Shown here piece by piece: positions 1-8,334 of a stretch of 64,000 nucleotides of DNA. How positions within the stretch are numbered: position 1 is the first letter of the stretch; each line of letters opens with the position of its first letter. The stretch comes from Parafrankia sp. EUN1f (GTDB lineage: Bacteria; Actinomycetota; Actinomycetes; Frankiales; Frankiaceae), in NCBI RefSeq assembly GCF_000177675.1, contig NZ_ADGX01000027.1:1-64000 (forward strand), written 5' to 3'. The notes beneath the pieces were generated by a model, which ran no database searches, was not told where the DNA came from, and worked only from the letters and a program-made list of their open reading frames with translations. The translations under genes were made by a program, and so were the position numbers.

Positions 1-155
1 CCGCCAGCCCGCCGGCCGCCGCCACCGCGCTGGTTGGCGGCGTTGCGCCGGTCGCCCTTCGCCGGGGCGGGCTCGGCGTCGCCCGCCGGCACGGTCGCAC
101 CCCGGCGCGGGCGGCGAGCTGGCTGGTCGGGCGACGATACCGAGCTTCGGGCCAT
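1..155 (-). CDS. Partial N-terminus of an unidentified protein, possibly a TetR-type regulator
   Basis: An ATG at 155 opens a minus-strand frame that runs off the left edge, giving about 51 residues beginning MARSSVSSPDQPARRPRR, rich in Arg, Pro, Ala and Gly. No conserved domain lies in the visible part. Basic, Pro/Arg-rich leaders are common before the helix-turn-helix of actinobacterial TetR regulators. A TetR-like palindrome (175-188) starts 20 bases upstream of the ATG, as expected for an autoregulated repressor. That identity is inference; any protein with a disordered N-terminus is possible. Confidence 0.35.
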   Translation of the reverse strand, partial: MARSSVSSPDQPARRPRRGATVPAGDAEPAPAKGDRRNAANQRGGGGRRAG

Positions 156-174
156 GCCCGGATTATGCTCCCAC

Positions 175-188
175 CAAACGCTTGCTTG
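175..188. promoter_or_regulatory. TetR-type palindrome upstream of the left-edge gene
   Basis: CAAACGCTTGCTTG. Its reverse complement, CAAGCAAGCGTTTG, matches the site at 11691-11704 in 13 of 14 positions. It also matches the published KstR2 pattern AnCAAGnnCTTGnT with one mismatch. It lies just 5' of the start at 155. The protein that binds it is not proven. Confidence 0.4.
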
Positions 189-216
189 TCGCAGGGTCGG
201 CCGCTGATTCCGCTGT

Positions 217-831
217 CTACACGCTCGCGGGCCTGGGTCTGCGGCCTTCGACGGCATAGGTGAGGGCGACTGTTCCCCGGCTCGTCGTGGCGCTGCTGGT
301 CAGCTGGAGCGGCCGTGGCGCCGGAAGTCCGCCGAACAGGTGTTTCCCGGCCCCGAGTAGCAGCGGGTGCACGAACAGCCGCAGCTCGTCGACGAGATCG
401 ACCTCCATCAGCTGGCGGACCAACGCCCCACTTCCGAGGATCACGACATCGGCGCGGTCCTCGGCGTTCTTCAGCCGGGTCACCGCCGTGACCAGGTCGC
501 CTTCGAGGGGCTCCGCACCCTTCCAGGGGAGCGGGGCGCTCAGCGTCCGGGTCGCGACGTACTTGGGGGTGGCGTTCAGAGCCGCCGCCATGGGGTTGTC
601 GTCTGGCTGGAAAGGCCAGAACGCGGCCATCTTCTCGTACGTCCGGCGCCCGAACAGGTATGCCGACGTCCCGCCGAGCCCAGCTGGATCGATCACCTCG
701 TGCAGTGCCTCCGCGAAGGGAACACCCCAGCCGCCGTGCTCGAAGCCACCGTCGCGGTCCTCGTCGGGCGAACCGAGCCCCTGCATCACACCGTCAACGC
801 TGAGGAACTCGACGGCCACCAGCCTGCGCAT
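217..831 (-). CDS. Dihydrofolate reductase-family protein (RibD C-terminal domain)
   Basis: A 204-residue protein of the small stand-alone RibD_C/DHFR-like family. The start MRRLVAVEFLSVDGVMQG, the middle block FGRRTYEKMAAFWP and the C-terminal ILGSGALVRQLMEVDLVDELRL with PLLLGAGKHLF are typical. These proteins share the nucleotide-binding fold of riboflavin-pathway deaminase/reductase C-termini, but few have known substrates. The ATG at 831 follows a GGGAGAG ribosome-binding site. It is transcribed divergently from the AraC regulator, which may control it; the 114 bp between the two starts is the shared promoter region. Confidence 0.85.
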   Translation of the reverse strand: MRRLVAVEFLSVDGVMQGLGSPDEDRDGGFEHGGWGVPFAEALHEVIDPAGLGGTSAYLFGRRTYEKMAAFWPFQPDDNPMAAALNATPKYVATRTLSAPLPWKGAEPLEGDLVTAVTRLKNAEDRADVVILGSGALVRQLMEVDLVDELRLFVHPLLLGAGKHLFGGLPAPRPLQLTSSATTSRGTVALTYAVEGRRPRPASV

Positions 832-945
832 GTCATCTCTCCCGTCCTCGATCGTTCACTCGACCACTCGACCTGTCAGCGGTGATGCTGCCGTGGCGGG
901 ACCGGTGTCGGCTTGAAGAAATCTGACCGCGGCTACCCTCGGCCC

Positions 946-1815
946 ATGGCGGCCACAGTGCCCGAGCTCGTCCGGCGTCCCGCGCACCCCGCTCTCGCCG
1001 GGCTCGTCGCGGGCATCGTCGGCTACCAGCAGCGGGCCGAGCGACCGGTCGAGCGCCGGCAGCCGGCCGGGAGCCTGCTGCCGCTGGTGCTGTCCTTCGG
1101 CGACCCGCTCGAGGTGGTCGCCCTTTCCGACGGGGAAGGCGCGGGCCGGCACCGGTCCTTCGTGGCCGGTTTCATGCGGGGGCATGCGACGACCCGTTTC
1201 GAGCGCAGCCAGCGCTGCGTGCAGGTGTACCTGACGCCGCTCGGCGCGTACCGGCTCCTCGGCGCACCCGGTCGCGACCTGGCGGGACGCATCCTGCCGG
1301 TGAGCGACGTCGCGCCGGCGCTGGCGGAATCGCTGCCCGATCGCCTCGCCGCCGCGGGCTCATGGGACGAACGGCTCGCACTCGTCGAGGCGGCCATGCT
1401 CCGACTCGCCGCGGCCGGCTCCGGCCGCGAACCGGAGCCGTTCGTGGCCTGGATGTGGGACCGGATCCAGGCGTCCGGAGGCCAGGCCCGGATCGGCGCG
1501 CTCATCGAGGGCACCGGCTGGAGCGGGCGGCACGCGGCCGCCCGCTTCCGCGACCAGGTCGGACTGACGCCCAAGGCCGCGGCGGCGGTGGTCCGGTTCG
1601 AACACGCGGCGGCCGACCTGGGCCGGCTCCCGCTCGCCCAGGTCGCGGCCCGGCACGGCTACGCCGACCAGAGCCACCTCACCCGCGAGGTCGTGCGCTA
1701 CGCCGGCGAGCCGCCACGCGTGCTCGTCGCCCAGCGCCGCCCCACCGCGCACACCGCGCTCGGGGTGGAGCCTCGGCCGGGGTTCCGATGGAGAAGATCC
1801 AGGTCAGCCAGCTGA
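946..1815 (+). CDS. AraC-family transcriptional regulator
   Basis: About 289 residues from the ATG at 946; a TTG at 913 in the same frame is possible but less likely. The C-terminal third carries the paired helix-turn-helix of AraC/XylS proteins, with segments LIEGTGWSGRHAAARFRDQVG, then GLTPKAAAAVVRFEHA and VAARHGYADQSHLTREVVRY. The N-terminal half resembles the DUF6597-type sensor found in many actinobacterial AraC proteins (QPAGSLLPLVLSFGDP). It probably senses an unknown small molecule and may regulate the divergent RibD-like gene. Its 3' end overlaps the small opposite-strand gene ending at 1804 by 12 bases. Confidence 0.85.
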   Translation: MAATVPELVRRPAHPALAGLVAGIVGYQQRAERPVERRQPAGSLLPLVLSFGDPLEVVALSDGEGAGRHRSFVAGFMRGHATTRFERSQRCVQVYLTPLGAYRLLGAPGRDLAGRILPVSDVAPALAESLPDRLAAAGSWDERLALVEAAMLRLAAAGSGREPEPFVAWMWDRIQASGGQARIGALIEGTGWSGRHAAARFRDQVGLTPKAAAAVVRFEHAAADLGRLPLAQVAARHGYADQSHLTREVVRYAGEPPRVLVAQRRPTAHTALGVEPRPGFRWRRSRSAS

Positions 1816-2013
1816 GTTCTTGCGGGCGGTTTTCAGTGCCTCCCGAGTCTCGTCGGGGCTGACGTCGTAGAGCCCGAGACGCTCAGTGTCGGCGACCAAT
1901 CGCTGCGCGCGGGCTTCGGCTCGCGTTCTCGTGCCGAGCGCGTCAATCCGCTCCTGGTCGAGCGCGCCGGTCGCGCCGGCCTCGGCGCCTACGTCTCCCC
2001 AGTCACGTGCCAC
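1804..2013 (-). CDS. Small protein resembling the N-terminus of an XRE-type antitoxin (possible remnant)
   Basis: A 69-residue charged helical protein. Its first ~45 residues (MARDWGDVGAEAGATG, then RAEARAQRLVADTERLGL) resemble the leader that precedes the helix-turn-helix in actinobacterial HigA/XRE antitoxins. The helix-turn-helix itself is missing: the sequence diverges and stops. No toxin lies beside it. The GTG start is 10 bases after the stop of the acyl-CoA dehydrogenase, without a clear ribosome-binding site. It may be a decayed antitoxin or a chance frame. Confidence 0.4.
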   Translation of the reverse strand: MARDWGDVGAEAGATGALDQERIDALGTRTRAEARAQRLVADTERLGLYDVSPDETREALKTARKNSAG

Positions 2014-2023
2014 GGGGATCAGT

Positions 2024-3396
2024 TCAGCAGGCGTCGCCGGGGTTTTCCAGGTGGACGAGGGCGTCGCCGAGTTCGCTCAGCAGGGCTGAGGCGCCGCCGG
2101 TGAGCAGCTCGATCTGTTTGCCCCAGAGGAAGTAGCGGTGGACGGGGTAGGAGATGTCCGCGCCGAGGCCGCCGTGCAGGTGCTGGGTGAGGTGGACGCA
2201 GTGCTGGCCGGCCTCGGCGGCCCACCAGGCCGCGGTGAGGATCTCGGCGGTGGCGTCCAGGCCCTGGTCGAGGCGCCAGGCGGCCTGCATGGCGGTGGAG
2301 GAGATGCCGACGGTGTCGACGTAGGCGTCGGCGGCTTTGAGGGCCACGCCCTGGAACGTCGACAGCGGTCGGCCGAACTGGGCGCGGGTCGAGGTGTGCT
2401 CCGCGGCCATTTGCAGCGCCGCCGCCGTCACCCCGGCGGCCAGGGCCGCGAGCAGCACCAGCAGGTGCGCCCGCAGGTCGGTGGCCGCGCCGGGCAGGCG
2501 CAGCGCGGGCACGTCGTCGAGTTCCAGCTCGCCGTGCAGCTCACCGCTGGTGGACGGACCCGATCGCACGGTGGCGCCGGGGCTCGACGGGTCGAGGAGC
2601 CATCCGTCCGCGCCTATGGGCAGCAGGATGCGTTCGGCGACGTGGGCGTACGGCACCCCGGCGATCCGTCCGCTCACCCGACCGGCGGCGGGGCCGGCCG
2701 CGGCCACCCGCAGCGGTGCGGCGACCTGCTCCGGTGCGCAGGTCAGCATCGCCTCCCCGGCCACCACCCGGCGCAGCAGCGCCGGGATGTCCTCGGCCCG
2801 GGCCGGGTCCTCCGGTTCCGCGGAACCGGAGGCGCGTGCCGGTGCCGCGGAGCCGGTGGGGCGTTGCGGTTCCGCGGAACCGCCTAGCTGGGCAGGTTCA
2901 GCGGAACCGGCGTGGCGTTGTGCTTCTGCGGGGCCGTCGGGCCGTGCCGGTTCCGTGGAGCCGGTGGGATGTTGCGGTTCCGCGGAACCGCCGGACTGGG
3001 CCGGTTCCGCGGAACCGATGGGCTCGCTGGGGTTCGGGTCGGCCGCCGCAACGCCCGGAGCCGGGCCCGGGGTCGGGGCGGGGTCGCGTGCGCGAGTACG
3101 CGGGCGGCGGCGATCGTCCAGAGCAGGGGTACGGGGGCGACGACACGGCCCTGTTCGACGCAGACGATGGCGGCCTCGACGAGGCCGAGGCCGGCGCCGC
3201 CCAGCTCCTCGGGCAGGGCCACCCCGAGCAGGCCGGCGCCGCCGAGATCGGCCCACAGGTCGCGGTCGACGCGCTCCTCGGTCGCCTCGACCGCCGTCAC
3301 CCGGGCGACCGGAGACCGCTTGGCGAACAGTTCCGCCGCGAGCTCGCGCAGCGCGTCCTGGCTTTCGTCGAACGTCAGGTCCATCGCCCGCGTCAC
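2024..3396 (-). pseudogene. Acyl-CoA dehydrogenase, beta-type partner, frameshifted and with an internal repeat insertion
   Basis: Acyl-CoA dehydrogenase-like protein in two frames. The 5' frame starts at 3396 and gives the N-terminal helical domain (FDESQDALRELAAELFAK, GLLGVALPEELGGAGLGL) up to AARVLAHA. The remainder (GEAMLTCAPEQVAAPLRV to QHLHGGLGADISYPVHRY) is in the next frame and ends at 2024. The frames can be joined by adding one C to one of the C-runs opposite 3069-3083. Between the two halves lie a Pro-rich stretch and eight nonapeptides GSAEPxxxx encoded by a palindromic minisatellite, absent from ordinary family members. The start overlaps the upstream stop (ATGA), so it should be co-translated with its heteromeric partner. 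Either a decayed gene or a base-calling error. Confidence 0.75.
2814..3016. repeat. 27-bp tandem repeat with GGTTCCGCGGAACC palindromic core, 8 units
   Basis: Core copies start at 2814, 2841, 2868, 2895, 2922, 2949, 2976 and 3003, exactly 27 bp apart. Four cores are the perfect palindrome GGTTCCGCGGAACC (2814, 2868, 2976, 3003); the others carry 1-4 substitutions. The 13-bp spacers also repeat in a four-unit pattern, suggesting a 108-bp higher-order duplication. The array stays in frame with the dehydrogenase and encodes GSAEP nonapeptides. The same palindrome recurs outside genes at 16301 and 16337. Confidence 0.95.
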
Positions 3397-4592
3397 CTGG
3401 CCCGGCGGGCCATGCCGAGCCCGGCGCTTGCGACGATCTCCCGTTGCACCTCGTTCACTCCTCCGCCGAAGGTGTTGATCTGCGCGGCCCGCGCTGCGCG
3501 TTCGATCTCGCCGGCCAGTACGGCGCCGGGGGAGCCGGTGCGCAGCCAGGCGCCGGCGCCGAGGATTCCCAGCAGCAGCCGGTAGACCTCGACGTGCGTC
3601 TCGGTGCCGTAGAACTTCACGGTGCTGGAGTCGGCGGGGCGCAGCTCACCGGTCGCGATCGTGGTGGCCATCTGCCAGTTGAGCAGCTTCATCACCTCGA
3701 GCCGGGCGAAGCAGCGGGCCAGGTCGGCCCGCACCCACGGCCGGTCGGCGATGCGCGCGCCCGCGGGCGCGCCGGCGGCTGGGGCGGGGTCGGGGGTGGC
3801 CAGCGCCCAGCGGCGCACCTCGCCCCACATCCGCCAGGCATGGCCGCCGAGCGCGGCGAGACCGACCCGCTCGTGGTTGAGCTGGGTGGTGATCATGCGC
3901 CAGCCGCCGCCTCGCTCACCGACCAGGTTCGCCGCAGGGACGCGCACGTCGTCGTAGTAGGTCGCCGTCGTCATCACACCGCCCACGGTCATGATCGGCG
4001 TCCACCGGAAGCCTGGTTGCGCGGTCGGCACCAGAAGGATGGAGATGCCCCGGTGGCGGGGCAGGTCCGGATCGGTCCGGGCGGCCAGCCAGATGTGGTC
4101 GGCGTGGTTGGCACCCGAGGTGAAGACCTTCCCGCCGCGCACCACCCACTCGTCGCCGTCCAGCCGGGCGGACGTCCGCAGCGAGGCGAGGTCGGTGCCC
4201 GCCTCCGGCTCGCTGTAGCCGATCGCGAAGACGGACTCACCGGCCAGGATGGCGGGCAGGTACCGCTCCTTCTGCTGCCGCGACCCGAACCGCATCAGCG
4301 TCGGCCCGACCGTGTTCACGGTGACGAACGGGAACGGGACGCCGGCCCGCTGCACCTCGTCGAACATGACGTACTGGTCGGTCGCGGGCCGGCCCTGGCC
4401 GCCGTACTCGACCGGCCATCCGAGCCCCAGCCAGCCGTCCGCGCCGAGCCGGCGGACGATCCGGCGGAAGGCCGGGCTCGCGGTGTCGGGCGACGCGAGG
4501 TCGGCGCGGTCGGCGGGGGTGAGCAGCTCGGCGAAGTACGCCCGCAGCCGCCGGCGCAGCGCCAGCTGTTCCGGTGTGTAGTCCAGGAACAC
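3393..4592 (-). CDS. Acyl-CoA dehydrogenase (alpha-type partner of the 2024-3396 gene)
   Basis: 399 residues from a GTG at 4592 (VFLDYTPEQLALRRRLRAYF). The frame is open much further upstream but without family similarity. FAD-dependent dehydrogenase fold: GYSEPEAGTDLASLR, GLGWPVEYGGQG and the C-terminal TFGGGVNEVQREIVASAGLG. The YTPEQ start and GGGVNE ending mark the subunits that pair with a second, divergent dehydrogenase subunit in the heterotetrameric (ChsE/FadE28-FadE29-like) enzymes of actinobacterial steroid side-chain beta-oxidation. The stop overlaps the next ATG. The predicted reaction is alpha,beta-dehydrogenation of a bulky acyl-CoA; the substrate is unproven. Confidence 0.88.
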   Translation of the reverse strand: MFLDYTPEQLALRRRLRAYFAELLTPADRADLASPDTASPAFRRIVRRLGADGWLGLGWPVEYGGQGRPATDQYVMFDEVQRAGVPFPFVTVNTVGPTLMRFGSRQQKERYLPAILAGESVFAIGYSEPEAGTDLASLRTSARLDGDEWVVRGGKVFTSGANHADHIWLAARTDPDLPRHRGISILLVPTAQPGFRWTPIMTVGGVMTTATYYDDVRVPAANLVGERGGGWRMITTQLNHERVGLAALGGHAWRMWGEVRRWALATPDPAPAAGAPAGARIADRPWVRADLARCFARLEVMKLLNWQMATTIATGELRPADSSTVKFYGTETHVEVYRLLLGILGAGAWLRTGSPGAVLAGEIERAARAAQINTFGGGVNEVQREIVASAGLGMARRAR

Positions 4593-4636
4593 GTCTTTCG
4601 CACCAATCGATATCGGGGCTGGGCCGGGAGTGTGGG

Positions 4637-5773
4637 TCAGGCTGGCAGGGGCTCGTCGGCGAGCAGCGCGCCGAGAGCGGCGGCCTGGCGGCTGACCCCG
4701 CCCAGGGTGAGCTCCAGCTGCTTGGCCAGCACATAGCAGCGGTGCACCGGGTAGGCGCGGTCGACGCCGGTCGCGCCGTGCAGATGCTGCGCGGCCCGGG
4801 TGACCCGCCGCCCGCCGCTCGCCGCGACGAGCTTCGCGACCGCGACCTCCTTCGCCGCGGGCAGTCCCTCGTCGAGCCGCCACAGCGCCTCCGCGGCCGT
4901 CCAGCGAATGGCCCGGGCGTCGATGAACCCGTCGGCGAGGCGCTGGCGCACCGCCTGGAAACCCGCGATCGGATGTCCGAACTGCTCCCGGGTGCGGGTG
5001 TGCAGCGAGGTGAGGCGCAGCGCCTCGTCCACGACACCTGCCATCACCGCGCAGCTCGCGGTCGTGGCCCGGGCGAGGGTCCAGTCGAGCGCGCTGGTGT
5101 CGAGCGGGCCGACCGCCGCGGTGGGCGCCACCCGGACATCGGTGAGCTCCAGCTCGGCCTCGACGGCCCAGGCGATCGTCCGCTGCGCCCGCCGGGTCAC
5201 GCCGGGGGCCGCCGGGTCGACGAGGAACAGCCCGGCGCCGGTCTCGGTCGTCGCCGACACCAGGATCGCGTCGGCGATCATGCCGGCCGGGACGCAGGTC
5301 TTCGTCCCCGAGAGCAGCCAGCCGCGGCCCGGGCCGCCGGTGACCTCGGCGCGGGCGGTCGTCGCCGGGCGGCGCGGGTCGCCGGGCGGCTCGGCCAGCG
5401 CCGCCGTCAGCACGGTGGAGCCGTCGAGCACCCCCGGCAGCAGGGCGTCCCGCAGGGCCTGCGTCCCGAAGCGGACGATCGGGGGCACGGCGTACCCGAG
5501 GGTGGCCAGGGCGGGGACCGGCGCCGCCGTCCGGCCGGCGTGCTCCAGCAGCCGGGCGAGCGCGACCAGGCCGAGGCCGAGACCGCCCGCCTCCTCCGGA
5601 ACGGCGATGCCGAGCAGGCCGGCGTCGGCGAGCGCGGTCCACAGGTCGCGGTCGAAGGGGGGATCGGCGCCCTCCTCGGCGGCCCGCAGCCGCTCCGGGG
5701 AAGCGTGGTCGCCGAACAGGCGGCCGGCGAGCTCGTCGACCGCCAGCTCCGGCTCGCTCAGGGTGAAGTCCAC
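4637..5773 (-). CDS. Acyl-CoA dehydrogenase (beta-type subunit)
   Basis: 378 residues starting MDFTLSEPELAVDELAGRLF. It has the N-terminal helical domain (GLLGIAVPEEAGGLGLGL), a central beta domain (GWLLSGTKTCVPAGMIADAI) and a C-terminal domain with HTRTREQFGHPIAGFQAV and QHLHGATGVDRAYPVHRCYV. It is the divergent partner type of the 5833-7002 protein, 59 bases downstream of it in the same operon. Members of this subfamily form alpha2-beta2 enzymes in which FAD lies at the subunit interface. Intact, and the closest local comparison for the broken 2024-3396 copy. Confidence 0.88.
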   Translation of the reverse strand: MDFTLSEPELAVDELAGRLFGDHASPERLRAAEEGADPPFDRDLWTALADAGLLGIAVPEEAGGLGLGLVALARLLEHAGRTAAPVPALATLGYAVPPIVRFGTQALRDALLPGVLDGSTVLTAALAEPPGDPRRPATTARAEVTGGPGRGWLLSGTKTCVPAGMIADAILVSATTETGAGLFLVDPAAPGVTRRAQRTIAWAVEAELELTDVRVAPTAAVGPLDTSALDWTLARATTASCAVMAGVVDEALRLTSLHTRTREQFGHPIAGFQAVRQRLADGFIDARAIRWTAAEALWRLDEGLPAAKEVAVAKLVAASGGRRVTRAAQHLHGATGVDRAYPVHRCYVLAKQLELTLGGVSRQAAALGALLADEPLPA

Positions 5774-5832
5774 GGTCAGGGTCCTTCCGGACGTCGGCGG
5801 GAGTCAGCGGAGTCGGCGCGCGTCGGTACACG

Positions 5833-7002
5833 TCAGCGGGTGACGGGGAGCCCGAGGCCGAACTGGGCGATCAGGTCCCGTTGGAGCTCGTTCACGCCGC
5901 CGCCGAAGGTGAGGATCACCAGGCCGCGGTAGAGCGACTCCAGCCGGCCGGCGAGCACGGCGCCGGGTGACGAGGCCCGCAGGTAGCCGGGCTCGCCGAC
6001 GATCTCCATGAGCAGCGTGAGGGCGTCGAGGTAGTGCTCGGTGCCGAAGACCTTGATGCCGCTCGCGTCGGCGACGTCCAGCACGCCGCGCTCGCCGTCG
6101 GCGGCGACCTTCCAGTTGAGCAGGCGCAGCACGGAGAACCCGGCGTAGGCGTGGGCCAGGTTCGCCCGCACCCAGTCCTGGTCGATGACGCGGTGGCCGT
6201 CGGGCAGCCGGGTGCTCGCGGCCCAGCGCCGGACGTCCGTCAGCGCGCTGTCGACCATGCCGGGGCTCGCGAGCGTCACCCGCTCGTGGTTGAGCTGGTT
6301 GGTGATGACCGTCCAGCCGTTGTCCTCGCCGCCGACGAGGTTCGCCGCCGGCACCCGCACCTGGTCGTAGTGCACGGCGGCGATCTCGTGCTCGCCGAGC
6401 AGCGACAGCGGGCTGACGGTGATGCCGGGGGTGTCCATCGGCACGATCAGGATCGAGATCCCTCGGTGCTTGCGCACGTGCGGGTTCGTCCGGACCGCCA
6501 GCCAGCAGAAGTCGGCGGTCTGGGCGTAGCTCGTCCACAGCTTCGACCCGTTGACGAGGTAGCTGTCCCCGTCACGGACGGCGGTGGTGCGCAGCGACGC
6601 CAGGTCGGTGCCCGCCTCCGGCTCGCTGTAGCCGACGCAGAAATGGACCTCGCCGGCGAGGATCGCGGGCAGGAACCGCTCCCGCTGCGCGTCCGTGCCG
6701 AACTGCATCAGCGTCGGCCCGATGGTGTTGATCGTCAGCATCGGCACCGGTGCACGGGCCCGCAGCGACTCGTCGAAGAAGATGAACTGCTCGACGTGGC
6801 CGAGTCCGCGCCCGCCGTAGCGGGCGGGCCAGCCGAGACCGAGCCAGCCGTCGGCACCCATCCGGCGGACGAGCCGGCGCATCACCGGCCCGGTGAGGTC
6901 GGCGTCGAGGGCGGCCCGGGTGTCGGCGTCGATCAGCTCGGCGTAGTAGTCACGCAGCTCGGCGCGCAGCTTCTCCTGCTCGGGTGTGTACGCGAGGTGC
7001 AT
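5833..7002 (-). CDS. Acyl-CoA dehydrogenase (alpha-type subunit)
   Basis: 389 residues beginning MHLAYTPEQEKLRAELRDYY. Conserved blocks are GLGWPARYGGRGLGHVEQ, GYSEPEAGTDLASLRTTAV, NGSKLWTSYAQTADFCWLAV and TFGGGVNELQRDLIAQFGLG. It is clearly related to the 3393-4592 protein, and each is followed by a beta-type partner, so the operon encodes two alpha/beta pairs. The start follows the stop of the membrane-protein gene with a one-base gap (TGAGATG). Likely a steroid/branched acyl-CoA dehydrogenase of the ChsE class; the exact acyl chain length cannot be read from the sequence. Confidence 0.88.
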   Translation of the reverse strand: MHLAYTPEQEKLRAELRDYYAELIDADTRAALDADLTGPVMRRLVRRMGADGWLGLGWPARYGGRGLGHVEQFIFFDESLRARAPVPMLTINTIGPTLMQFGTDAQRERFLPAILAGEVHFCVGYSEPEAGTDLASLRTTAVRDGDSYLVNGSKLWTSYAQTADFCWLAVRTNPHVRKHRGISILIVPMDTPGITVSPLSLLGEHEIAAVHYDQVRVPAANLVGGEDNGWTVITNQLNHERVTLASPGMVDSALTDVRRWAASTRLPDGHRVIDQDWVRANLAHAYAGFSVLRLLNWKVAADGERGVLDVADASGIKVFGTEHYLDALTLLMEIVGEPGYLRASSPGAVLAGRLESLYRGLVILTFGGGVNELQRDLIAQFGLGLPVTR

Positions 7003-7003
7003 C

Positions 7004-7474
7004 TCAGCGCGCCCCGCCCCGCTCGGCGAGACCGGCCCGCTGCTCCCGCTGCTCCCGCTGTTCGTGCTGCTCCCGCTGTTCGTGCTGCTCCCGCTGTTCG
7101 AACAGGATGCGGGCCAGCCAGAAGCGCAGGAAGCCGGTCAGCGAGTAGCGCAGGAAGAGCGCCGTCCCGGTGACCGTCACGCAGACGCCGATCAGCGAGA
7201 TGTTGAGGGCGTCCCGCTGCTGCAACGGGTTCGTGGTCGCGTGCGAGATGGTGTAGCCGAAGATCGCGAGGAGGATCCCGAGCGCCATCAGGACCACGCC
7301 GAGGCGCAGCAGCTGGGCGTCGAGGCGGGTCCGCGGGTCGCGGATGCGCAGCCGGGTGAGCTCGGCGCGGAACCGGTCCGACCGGTCCGTCGCTGTCGCG
7401 GTGTTCGTCGCGATGGTGGCGGTGTTCATGGTGTTCGCGGCGGTGCTCGTGTTCGTGGTCGTCTCGGCGCTCAT
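7004..7474 (-). CDS. Small two-helix membrane protein with an EQR/EQHEQ repeat tail
   Basis: 156 residues. A Thr/Asn-rich start is followed by a charged segment, then helix 1 (LLRLGVVLMALGILLAIFGY) and helix 2 (ISLIGVCVTVTGTALFLRY). The tail is a run of EQREQHEQ units coded by an 18-bp tandem repeat at about 7040-7101. The ATG at 7474 overlaps the LivF stop (ATGA) and has a GGAGAGGG site. I do not recognise the family. Its place between transporter and dehydrogenase genes suggests a membrane accessory role, which is inference. Confidence 0.7.
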   Translation of the reverse strand: MSAETTTNTSTAANTMNTATIATNTATATDRSDRFRAELTRLRIRDPRTRLDAQLLRLGVVLMALGILLAIFGYTISHATTNPLQQRDALNISLIGVCVTVTGTALFLRYSLTGFLRFWLARILFEQREQHEQREQHEQREQREQRAGLAERGGAR

Positions 7475-8334
7475 GCCCTCTCCGTCAACACGTCGTTGCG
7501 GTGGTCTGCCGTCGGCGGCGGTGAACCCGGGCGGGAGCGGCCGGGCTGCGCGGGCCCGCCCAGGTACACGCCCTGCAACTCGCCTCGGATGTCGTCCGGT
7601 GCGCCGGCGAGCACGATCCGTCCGTCCGCCATCACCACGGCGGTGGTCGCGACCCCGAGCACCGCCGCCGCGAACTGCTCGACGGCGACGATGGTCACGC
7701 CGGTCGCGGCGATCTCGCGGACCTTGTCGTAGAGCTCCCCGACGATGCGCGGCGCCAGCCCCATGGACAGCTCGTCGAGCAGCAGGACGGCGGGGTCGCC
7801 GGCGATCGCGCGGGCCATGGCGAGCATCTGCTGCTCGCCGCCGGACATGGTGCCGGCACGCTGGCGCCGCCGCTGCGCGAGCCGGGGAAACGCGGTGAAC
7901 GCCCGGTGCTCGACCTCCGCCCGGGAAACCCCCCGGTAGGTCACCATCCGCAGGTTCTCCCCGACGGTGAGCGTGGGGAAGATCCCGCGCCCCTCCGGGA
8001 TCAGGCACAGGCCGCTGCGGGCGAGCGCGACCGGGTCCGCGCCGGTCACCGGCCGCCCGTCGATCAGCAGATCGCCCGCGGACGGACGATGCAGCCCGGC
8101 GGCCACCCGCAGCGTGGTGCTCTTGCCCGCCCCGTTGGGCCCGAGCACGGCGAGCACCTCGCCGGCCGCGACCTCGAGATCGATGCCGTGCAGCACGGTG
8201 ATGGCGCCGTAGCCGGCCTCGACGCCGCGCAGCGCCAACAGCGGCGGCGTCGACAGCGGCGGCGTCGACAGCGGCGGCGTCGACAGCGGCGGCGTCGACA
8301 GCGGCGGTGGCGGTAGCGGCTGGGGGGCGCTCAC
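7471..8334 (-). CDS. Branched-chain amino acid-type ABC transporter ATP-binding protein (LivF-like)
   Basis: 287 residues from a GTG at 8334 that overlaps the LivG stop (GTGA). Walker A GPNGAGKSTT, ABC signature MSGGEQQMLAMARAI, Walker B AVLLLDELSMGLAP and the switch His region replaced by VEQ, as in LivF proteins. Before the ATPase core lies an odd Pro-rich leader of LSTPP pentapeptides coded by a 15-bp repeat. It works with LivG and the fused permease as an importer of the hydrophobic amino acid transporter (HAAT) class. Location beside acyl-CoA dehydrogenase genes suggests a non-amino-acid cargo, unproven. Confidence 0.9.
   Translation of the reverse strand: MSAPQPLPPPPLSTPPLSTPPLSTPPLSTPPLLALRGVEAGYGAITVLHGIDLEVAAGEVLAVLGPNGAGKSTTLRVAAGLHRPSAGDLLIDGRPVTGADPVALARSGLCLIPEGRGIFPTLTVGENLRMVTYRGVSRAEVEHRAFTAFPRLAQRRRQRAGTMSGGEQQMLAMARAIAGDPAVLLLDELSMGLAPRIVGELYDKVREIAATGVTIVAVEQFAAAVLGVATTAVVMADGRIVLAGAPDDIRGELQGVYLGGPAQPGRSRPGSPPPTADHRNDVLTERA
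8239..8307. repeat. 15-bp tandem repeat in the 5' end of the LivF-like gene
   Basis: Unit CAGCGGCGGCGTCGA starts at 8239, 8254, 8269 and 8284, with a partial fifth copy. It codes on the minus strand for Leu-Ser-Thr-Pro-Pro repeats at the protein N-terminus. Being a multiple of three, it can expand without breaking the frame. Confidence 0.9.

Noticed and set aside
2337-4736. 799-residue open frame on the plus strand
   Set aside because: Antisense to three acyl-CoA dehydrogenase genes; Arg/Ala/Gly composition typical of a shadow in high-GC DNA and no domain.
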